Both the position numbers and the translations under genes were made by a program. Below the pieces are notes generated by a model that made no database searches, was not told the origin of the DNA, and saw nothing but the letters and a program-made list of their open reading frames with translations. DNA of 10,844 nucleotides, from positions 1 through 10,844 of the forward strand of contig JAUIBJ010000059.1 in the NCBI GenBank assembly GCA_030428025.1, written 5' to 3'. Within the stretch, counting starts at the first letter, position 1; the number at the start of each line of letters is the position of its first letter. This stretch comes from Alphaproteobacteria bacterium (GTDB lineage: Bacteria; Pseudomonadota; Alphaproteobacteria; Rhodobacterales; Rhodobacteraceae). Shown here one piece after another: positions 5,122-10,844 of this stretch.

Positions 5122-8100
5122 TCACGCTGCCTTCGACGGCCCCTGTAGCGGCATGACAACAAGGTCGCCCTCCTGCCGGGCGCGCATCGCCCGCGCGGCG
5201 GCATGGGCGGCGGCGGCGGTGGTGTAATAGGGGATCTTGTCGTAGAGCGCGACCGAGCGAATCTCGCGGCTGTCCTCCACCGCCTGAGCGCCTTCGGTGG
5301 TGTTCATCACCAGCGCGATCTGCCCGTCTTTCAGCATGTCGACCACGTCCGGCCGGCCTTCATAGACCTTGTTCACCAGCTCGCAGGAGATGTCGTGACC
5401 CTCGAGGAAGGCGGCCGTGCCACGCGTGGCGACGATCTCGAAACCCAGATCGACCAGAAGCTGCGCGGTTTCAACCAGTTGCGGGGTCTTGTCGGCATCC
5501 TTGATCGAAAAGAACACCCGGCCGCCCTCGGGTAGCACGGTGCCCGCGCCCATCTGCGCCTTGAGGAAGGCACGGGGGAAGGACACGTCCCAGCCCATCA
5601 CCTCGCCGGTCGAGCGCATTTCCGGCCCCAGAATCGTGTCGACCCCGGGGAAACGGGCGAAGGGCATCACCGCCTCCTTGACCGAGAACCACGGCATCGC
5701 GGGGTCGGCGAGGGTCATCTGGTCGGCCATTGGCAAGGTGCCGGGCTTGGTGTCGGAGGGGTAGGGGCCACGGAAAGGGAAGGCGTCGAGCGACTCCCCT
5801 GCCATCAGCCGCGCGGCGATGGAGGCGATGGCACTGTCAGTCGCCTTGGCCACGAACGGCACGGTGCGGCTGGCGCGGGGGTTCACCTCGATGAGGTAGA
5901 TATCGCCATCCTTCACCGCGAACTGCACGTTCATCAGTCCGCGCACATCCAGCGCCAGCGCAAGTGCCTCGGTCTGCCGGCCGATTTCGGCAATGGTTTC
6001 CTGCGACAGCGAATAGGGCGGAAGGGAGCAAGCGGAATCGCCCGAATGCACGCCTGCCTCCTCGATATGCTGCATGATGCCGGCCACATGCACCCTTGTG
6101 CCGTCGCAAAGCGCGTCAACGTCGCATTCGATGGCGCCGGAGAGGTAACCGTCGAGGAGGACCGGGCTCTTGCCCGAGACCACAACGGCCTCCTTGATGT
6201 AGCGTTCCAGATGGGCCATGTCGCGGACGATCTCCATCGCCCGGCCGCCCAGCACATAGGAGGGGCGGATCACCAGCGGGAAGCCGATGCTCTCGGCAAT
6301 GGCCAGCGCCTGCGCGTCGGTCGAGGCGATGCCGTTCTTGGGCTGCTTCAGCCCCAGCTTGGTCACCAACGCCTGGAACCGCTCGCGATCCTCGGCGAGG
6401 TCGATGGCGTCGGGCGAGGTGCCGAGGATGGGGATGCCCGCGGCCTCCAGATCGTTGGCGAGCTTCAGCGGCGTCTGCCCGCCGAACTGCACGATGACGC
6501 CATGCAGGGTGCCGTTGTCCTGCTCGACCCGCAGGATTTCCATCACATGCTCGAAGGTGAGCGGCTCGAAATAGAGACGGTCGGAGGTGTCGTAATCGGT
6601 CGATACGGTCTCGGGGTTGCAGTTGACCATGATCGTCTCGTAACCCGCCTCGGTCAGGGCGAAACAGGCGTGACAGCAGCAATAGTCGAACTCGATCCCC
6701 TGCCCGATCCGATTGGGGCCGCCGCCGAGGATCACTACCTTCTTCCGGTCAGAGGGGCGCGCCTCGCATTCCACGTCGCCCATCATCGGCACCTCGTAGG
6801 TGGAGTACATGTAGGGCGTCTGCGCCTCGAACTCGGCCGCGCAGGTGTCGATCCGCTTGAAGACAGCGGTCACGCCCGCGTCATGGCGGATGCGGCGCAC
6901 CGCCTGTTCCGTCTGGCCTGACAGATGGGCGAGGCGCGCATCGGTGAAGCCCAGCATCTTGAGCGCGCGCAGTCCCTCTTCGTCCGTGGGCAGGCCGTCT
7001 CTGCGCACCTCATCCTCGGCCGCGACGATCTCGCGGATGCGGGCCAGAAACCAGGGGTCGTATTTGGTGGCGAGGAAGATCTCGTCATCGGAGAGCCCGT
7101 GCCGCATCGCCTGGGCGATGGTGCGCAGCCGGTCCGGCGTCTGCAGGCTCAGCGCCTTGATCACCGCAGCCTTGCCAGAGGTCGGGTCTTCCGCCCCCTC
7201 GATATGCACTTCGTCGAAGCCCGAAAGCCCCGTCTCCATGCTCGCCAGCGCCTTCTGCAGGCTCTCGTGGATCGTGCGGCCGATGGCCATCGCCTCGCCC
7301 ACCGATTTCATAGCTGTTGTCAGATGCGGCTCGGAGCCCGGGAATTTCTCGAAGGCGAAGCGCGGGATCTTTGTGACCACATAGTCGATCGTCGGTTCGA
7401 AGCTTGCCGGCGTGACCTTGGTGATGTCGTTGTCGAGTTCGTCCAACGTATAGCCCACCGCCAGCTTGGCGGCGATCTTGGCAATCGGGAAACCCGTGGC
7501 CTTCGACGCCAGCGCGGATGACCGCGACACCCGCGGGTTCATCTCGATCACCACCATGCGCCCGTCCTCGGGATTGATGGCCCATTGCACGTTCGACCCG
7601 CCGGTCTCGACCCCGATCTCGCGCAGCACGGCGATGGAGCCGTTGCGCATGATCTGGTACTCCTTGTCGGTCAGCGTCAGCGCGGGCGCCACGGTGATCG
7701 AATCGCCCGTGTGCACACCCATCGGGTCGACGTTTTCGATGGAACAGACGATGATCGCGTTGTCCGCCTTGTCGCGGACGACCTCCATCTCGAATTCCTT
7801 CCAGCCCAGCAGCGATTCGTCGATCAGGATCTGGCTGACGGGCGAGGCGTCGAGCCCGGACTTGCAGTAATGCTCGTAATCGTCGCGGTTATAGGCGACG
7901 CCGCCCCCGGTGCCACCCAGGGTGAAGGCGGGGCGGATGATCGCCGGCAGGCCCACCGTGTCGAGCGCCGCCATCGCCTCACCCATGTTGTTGGCGATGG
8001 TGGCGGCGGGGTTCTCGATGCCGAGCCGGTCCATCGCTTCGCGGAACAGCTTGCGGTCCTCGGCCATCTCGATGGCCTCGCGGTTGGCGCCGATGAGTTC

Positions 8101-8439
8101 GACGCCGAATTTGTCGAGCACGCCCATATCCGCCACGGCAAGCGCCGTATTCAGCCCTGTCTGCCCGCCCATCGTAGGCAAAAGTGCGTCGGGGCGTTCT
8201 TTCTCGATGATCTTTGCCACGATCTCGGGCGTGATCGGCTCGATATATGTTGCGTCGGCCAGTTCGGGGTCGGTCATGATCGTGGCCGGATTGGAGTTGA
8301 CCAGAATCACCCGATAGCCTTCCTCGCGCAGTGCCTTGCAGGCCTGTGCGCCGGAATAGTCGAACTCGCAGGCCTGGCCGATGATGATGGGACCGGCGCC
8401 GATGATCATGATGGACGAGATATCGGTTCTCTTCGGCAT
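5122..8439 (-). CDS. carB: Carbamoyl-phosphate synthetase large subunit
   Basis: Cytoplasmic enzyme that joins ammonia (from glutamine, supplied by CarA), bicarbonate and two ATP to make carbamoyl phosphate for arginine and pyrimidine synthesis. At 1105 residues it is slightly longer than E. coli CarB (1073). The two homologous ATP-grasp halves are clear: the first opens with IMIIGAGPIIIGQACEFDYSG (about 10-30), the second at about residue 563 with VVILGGGPNRIGQGIEFDY and the usual NCNPETVSTDYDTSDRLYFE. The C-terminal regulatory domain begins near residue 970 (FFSIKDADK) and keeps ATRGT, VNKVYEGRP, NTTEG and the TT pair that correspond to the UMP/IMP/ornithine region of the E. coli enzyme. 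The ATG start has only a weak GGGGA behind it but is the conserved MPKRTDI start. carA is not adjacent. A promoter candidate lies 33 bases upstream. Confidence 0.98.
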   Translation of the reverse strand: MPKRTDISSIMIIGAGPIIIGQACEFDYSGAQACKALREEGYRVILVNSNPATIMTDPELADATYIEPITPEIVAKIIEKERPDALLPTMGGQTGLNTALAVADMGVLDKFGVELIGANREAIEMAEDRKLFREAMDRLGIENPAATIANNMGEAMAALDTVGLPAIIRPAFTLGGTGGGVAYNRDDYEHYCKSGLDASPVSQILIDESLLGWKEFEMEVVRDKADNAIIVCSIENVDPMGVHTGDSITVAPALTLTDKEYQIMRNGSIAVLREIGVETGGSNVQWAINPEDGRMVVIEMNPRVSRSSALASKATGFPIAKIAAKLAVGYTLDELDNDITKVTPASFEPTIDYVVTKIPRFAFEKFPGSEPHLTTAMKSVGEAMAIGRTIHESLQKALASMETGLSGFDEVHIEGAEDPTSGKAAVIKALSLQTPDRLRTIAQAMRHGLSDDEIFLATKYDPWFLARIREIVAAEDEVRRDGLPTDEEGLRALKMLGFTDARLAHLSGQTEQAVRRIRHDAGVTAVFKRIDTCAAEFEAQTPYMYSTYEVPMMGDVECEARPSDRKKVVILGGGPNRIGQGIEFDYCCCHACFALTEAGYETIMVNCNPETVSTDYDTSDRLYFEPLTFEHVMEILRVEQDNGTLHGVIVQFGGQTPLKLANDLEAAGIPILGTSPDAIDLAEDRERFQALVTKLGLKQPKNGIASTDAQALAIAESIGFPLVIRPSYVLGGRAMEIVRDMAHLERYIKEAVVVSGKSPVLLDGYLSGAIECDVDALCDGTRVHVAGIMQHIEEAGVHSGDSACSLPPYSLSQETIAEIGRQTEALALALDVRGLMNVQFAVKDGDIYLIEVNPRASRTVPFVAKATDSAIASIAARLMAGESLDAFPFRGPYPSDTKPGTLPMADQMTLADPAMPWFSVKEAVMPFARFPGVDTILGPEMRSTGEVMGWDVSFPRAFLKAQMGAGTVLPEGGRVFFSIKDADKTPQLVETAQLLVDLGFEIVATRGTAAFLEGHDISCELVNKVYEGRPDVVDMLKDGQIALVMNTTEGAQAVEDSREIRSVALYDKIPYYTTAAAAHAAARAMRARQEGDLVVMPLQGPSKAA

Positions 8440-8471
8440 AAGCGGTCCCCGGGCAGCGCAAATTGTTGGCG

Positions 8472-8499
8472 GTTATATCTATCGGGCGGTGCTGTGCAA
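8472..8499 (-). promoter_or_regulatory. Candidate sigma-70-type promoter for carB
   Basis: On the minus strand TTGCAC (8494-8499) and TATAAC (8472-8477, five of six matches to the -10 consensus) are 16 bases apart. Transcription would start near 8465, leaving a leader of about 25 bases before carB, too short for an attenuator. No comparable promoter for the divergent pabB gene could be picked out in the rest of the 158-base gap. Confidence 0.55.
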
Positions 8500-8597
8500 G
8501 GGGGATCGCAAAGACGCCGCGTTGCGCCGCTTTTGGGGATGTGTCGCGGCGGCGGAGCGCTTAGGTACGCGCAACGTGGCAATCAGGGGGACGGACG

Positions 8598-9722
8598 GTG
8601 CAGATTCGGTTCGATCATGGCCCCTGCGGCGGGCCTGTCCTGTTCGAGCGTCCCGAGCGGGTGATCCTGGCAGAGAACCAGACGGAGGTTCCGGGCGCTC
8701 TGGCCGCGCTCGATGCGGCGAGGGCGGCGGGACAGTGGCTGGCGGGCTTTGCAACCTACGAGTTGGGCTATGCGCTGGAGCCGCGCCTTGCCCCGCTGAT
8801 GCCCGAGGGCCGCCGCCTGCCCCTAGTGATGTTCGGCACCTTTGCCGGGCCGGGGCCTGCCCGGTCCCTGGCAGAAGGCCCCGCCGCGCTGCACGGGTTT
8901 CGACCGCGCTGGAGCGCGCCGCGCTATGACCGCGCCTTCCGCCGGCTGCATGATCTGATCGGTGCCGGCGATATCTATCAGGGAAACCTGACCTTTCCGG
9001 TGGATATGGAGGCAGATGGCGCCACTCAGGCGCTCTATGCCCGGTTGATGGCGGTGCAGCCGGTGCGGCACGGCGCGCTCGTGCAGGGCACCGGCGGGCC
9101 GGATATCCTGTGCCGCTCGCCCGAACTGTTCTTTCGCACCGATTCGGAAGGACGGATCGAAACGCGCCCGATGAAGGGTACCCAGCCGCGCGCCGACGAG
9201 CCGGGAGAGGACGCGCGCCGCCGGGACTTTCTGGCCGGCGACGAGAAGAACCGCGCCGAAAACCTGATGATCGTGGACCTGCTGCGGAACGACATCAGCC
9301 GCATCTGCCGCCCCGGCAGCGTGCGGGTGCCGGAGCTTTTCGGCATCGAAAGCTATGCGACGGTGCATCAGATGGTCTCGACCGTCACCGGGCGGATGCG
9401 CGGCGGCGTGGGGCTGGGCGACATCTTCCGCGCTCTTTTTCCGTGCGGCTCGATCACCGGCGCGCCGAAGCTGCGGGCGATGGAGATTCTGGCCGGGCTG
9501 GAGACAGGTCCGCGCGAGGTCTATTGCGGAACCATCGGCTGGGCGGCCCCGGACGGACGGTCGGAATTCAACGTGGCGATTCGCACGCTCACGCGCGAGG
9601 GCGGGCAGGCCCGGCTGAATGTAGGCGGCGGCGTTGTCCATGACAGCACGGCGCATTCGGAATACGAGGAGGCTCTATGGAAGGCCCGCTTCGCCCGCCG
9701 CCTGATCCCGGCTTTCGCCTGA
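8598..9722 (+). CDS. pabB: Aminodeoxychorismate synthase component I
   Basis: Chorismate-binding enzyme that converts chorismate and ammonia to 4-amino-4-deoxychorismate, the first step of p-aminobenzoate and thus folate synthesis. At 374 residues it is a compact form (E. coli PabB has 453), missing mainly N-terminal sequence. Key motifs: GDIYQGNLT (124-132), PELFF (175-179), PMKGT (191-195), the VDLLRND helix (226-232) and CGSITGAPK (283-291). Lys193 in PMKGT corresponds to the catalytic lysine of PabB, where anthranilate synthase TrpE has alanine (PIAGT), so PabB is preferred over TrpE. The start is GTG, with AGGGGGA at 8585-8591 upstream. The glutamine amidotransferase PabA is not in the window; a TrpG-type protein elsewhere may supply ammonia. 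The next gene overlaps its last 46 bases and encodes the next enzyme. Confidence 0.95.
   Translation: MQIRFDHGPCGGPVLFERPERVILAENQTEVPGALAALDAARAAGQWLAGFATYELGYALEPRLAPLMPEGRRLPLVMFGTFAGPGPARSLAEGPAALHGFRPRWSAPRYDRAFRRLHDLIGAGDIYQGNLTFPVDMEADGATQALYARLMAVQPVRHGALVQGTGGPDILCRSPELFFRTDSEGRIETRPMKGTQPRADEPGEDARRRDFLAGDEKNRAENLMIVDLLRNDISRICRPGSVRVPELFGIESYATVHQMVSTVTGRMRGGVGLGDIFRALFPCGSITGAPKLRAMEILAGLETGPREVYCGTIGWAAPDGRSEFNVAIRTLTREGGQARLNVGGGVVHDSTAHSEYEEALWKARFARRLIPAFA
9667..9672 (+). promoter_or_regulatory. Ribosome-binding site of pabC inside pabB
   Basis: AGGAGG lies four bases before the pabC ATG, inside the pabB coding sequence (the Glu-Glu codons near pabB residue 358). It fixes the pabC start at 9677 and with it the 46-base overlap. 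Confidence 0.75.
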
Positions 9723-10315
9723 TCGAAACCTGCCGCTGGACGCCGGAGGAGGGCGTGCTCCTGCGGGCGCGCCATCTGGCGCGGCTTCACGCCTCGGCCG
9801 GGCGGTTGGGGATCGTACCGGTAGGCGTGGAGGCGGCGCTCGACAGAGTGGCGGGGCAGGGGCAGCGGCGGCTGCGCCTGACACTCGATGCGCGCGGACG
9901 AGCGGAGGTTTCGCAGCAGCCCTTCGCGCCCCTGTCACCCGGAACCGTCTGGCGCCTGGGCCTTGCCGCAGAGCGGGTGCGCGCGGACGACCCCTGGCGG
10001 CAGGTCAAGACAACCGAGCGCAGCCTTTACGACCGCGCCCGCGCCGCACTGCCGGAGGGCTTGGAGGAGTTGCTTTTTCTCAACGAGCGTGGCGAGCTTT
10101 GCGAGGGCACCATCACCAACCTTTTCGTCGATCTGGGGCAGGGGCTCCTGACCCCGCCGCTACCGTGCGGCGTGCTGCCCGGCGTGCTGCGCGCTGAGAT
10201 GATCGCTCGCGGCAAGGCGACGGAGTGCATCCTGTTCCCCCCCGACCTGTCGGCGGCTCGTGCCATATTCGTGGGCAACGCGCTGCGCGGGCTGATCCCT
10301 GCGCGACTCGTCTGA
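9677..10315 (+). CDS. pabC: Aminodeoxychorismate lyase (class IV aminotransferase fold)
   Basis: PLP-dependent enzyme expected to split 4-amino-4-deoxychorismate into p-aminobenzoate and pyruvate, the step after PabB. The 212-residue protein has the class IV (BCAT/D-amino-acid aminotransferase/PabC) layout: an N-terminal LIETCRW strand (15-21), the arginine-rich HLARLHASAGRLG helix (33-45), a candidate PLP lysine at Lys111 in QVKTTER, the diagnostic NERGELCEGTITNLF (136-150) with Glu143 for the pyridine nitrogen, and CGVLPGVLR (164-172) for the phosphate loop. It is shorter than E. coli PabC (269 residues). Overlap with pabB in another frame and a strong internal ribosome-binding site indicate translational coupling. 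Class IV enzymes are easily confused by sequence; pairing with pabB is the main support for this function. Confidence 0.87.
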   Translation: MEGPLRPPPDPGFRLIETCRWTPEEGVLLRARHLARLHASAGRLGIVPVGVEAALDRVAGQGQRRLRLTLDARGRAEVSQQPFAPLSPGTVWRLGLAAERVRADDPWRQVKTTERSLYDRARAALPEGLEELLFLNERGELCEGTITNLFVDLGQGLLTPPLPCGVLPGVLRAEMIARGKATECILFPPDLSAARAIFVGNALRGLIPARLV

Positions 10316-10323
10316 CAGCCGGC

Positions 10324-10844
10324 CTATTCGGCGGCGTGGCGCACGGTTTCGTCTTCGTCGCGGCAATAGAGATACTCGCGGGTCAGCGGTACTGCATCCT
10401 GTTGGCGCGTCAGCTGGAACTGGAACACCACCTGACGGTTATAGCGAAAGGTCAACTCGCAGGCGACGAGATAGTAGCGCCACATCCGGCAGAACCGGTT
10501 GTCATAAAGCTCGCGGGCCTTGTCGACATTGGCCATGAACCGGTCGTGCCAGTGTTTCAGCGTCTCGGCATAGTGCAGCCGCCAGACCTCGACATCGGTG
10601 GCAAACAGGTCCTGCGCCTCGACCGATTTCATCGTCTCGGACATCGCCGGCACATAGCCGCCGGGGAAGATGTACTTCAGGATCCAGGGGCTGGTGGTGC
10701 CCGGCGGATCCGAACGCCCGATGGTATGGATCAGCGCCACGCCGTCATCCTTCAGAAGACGGCGGACAGTGCGGAAATACTCGTCGTAATGCGGCACGCC
10801 CACATGTTCGAACATGCCGACCGACACGATCCGGTCGAATTTGC
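10324..10844 (-). CDS. cfa: Cyclopropane-fatty-acyl-phospholipid synthase (C-terminal part, cut by window edge)
   Basis: SAM-dependent methyltransferase that adds a methylene bridge to the double bond of unsaturated fatty acids in membrane phospholipids. The frame continues to the window edge through KFDRI-VSVGMFEHVG, so a start at an internal GTG (10827) is not needed. About 172 C-terminal residues are visible. Family features in order: the SVGMFEHVG strand whose Glu and, further on, the His and Ile of IHTIG correspond to bicarbonate-site residues of E. coli Cfa; SPWILKYIFPGGYVP; HYAETLKHWHDRF with the conserved Tyr; and YYLVACELTFR with the Cys equivalent to E. coli Cys354. The active-site residues of this half are thus intact. 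Its stop codon faces that of pabC across 8 bases. Related SAM enzymes (mycolic-acid or tuberculostearate-type) are less likely alternatives. Confidence 0.92.
   Translation of the reverse strand, partial: KFDRIVSVGMFEHVGVPHYDEYFRTVRRLLKDDGVALIHTIGRSDPPGTTSPWILKYIFPGGYVPAMSETMKSVEAQDLFATDVEVWRLHYAETLKHWHDRFMANVDKARELYDNRFCRMWRYYLVACELTFRYNRQVVFQFQLTRQQDAVPLTREYLYCRDEDETVRHAAE

Noticed and set aside
8440..8597. Attenuator or riboswitch ahead of carB
   Set aside because: The predicted leader is only about 25 bases and no leader peptide or terminator-like fold was seen.
6046..8664. Long plus-strand frames (291 and 359 residues, at 6046-6921 and 7585-8664) antisense to carB
   Set aside because: Their His/Arg/Asp/Gly-rich sequence is the reverse of a conserved enzyme gene; typical shadow frames.
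8598..9722. Anthranilate synthase component I (trpE) as an alternative for pabB
   Set aside because: PMKGT carries the lysine typical of PabB where TrpE has alanine, the protein is short, and the next gene is pabC-like.

Overview
The window looks like a chromosomal segment of a high-GC alphaproteobacterium, most likely of the Rhodobacteraceae (Roseobacter/Rhodobacter relatives). This is inferred from base composition, from the style of the CarB, PabB, PabC and Cfa proteins, and from the dipeptide-type ABC operon. No species can be named from the sequence alone. No tRNA, rRNA, insertion sequence, phage gene or CRISPR array was seen.

Left part (1-4500, + strand): the 3' part of a family-5 solute-binding protein gene, a GC-rich hairpin, then a tight operon of a DppB-type permease, a DppC-type permease with about 140 extra N-terminal residues, and a fused DppD-DppF-type double ATPase. 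Together they form a complete peptide/nickel/opine-class importer whose substrate cannot be read from sequence. A perfect 13-bp hairpin closes the operon. Its T-tract is on the minus strand, so it also terminates transcription coming from the right.

Middle (4500-5121, - strand): a stretch that looks empty but holds two short genes encoding 39- and 40-residue single-pass membrane proteins. They are tandem paralogues (30 of 39 positions identical). Half of the identical positions use different synonymous codons, which argues strongly that both are real and under protein-level selection. Each has a good ribosome-binding site. A promoter-like sequence, a small inverted repeat and an AT-rich cluster of three DnaA-box-like 9-mers lie upstream, and a hairpin separates the two genes. 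This is the least explained part of the window.

Right part: carB (- strand, 5122-8439), the large subunit of carbamoyl-phosphate synthetase for arginine and pyrimidine synthesis, without carA next to it. Then, divergently, a pabB-pabC pair (8598-10315, + strand) that makes p-aminobenzoate from chorismate for folate; the two genes overlap by 46 bases. Facing pabC across only 8 bases is the 3' part of a cyclopropane-fatty-acid synthase gene (- strand), which runs off the window edge.
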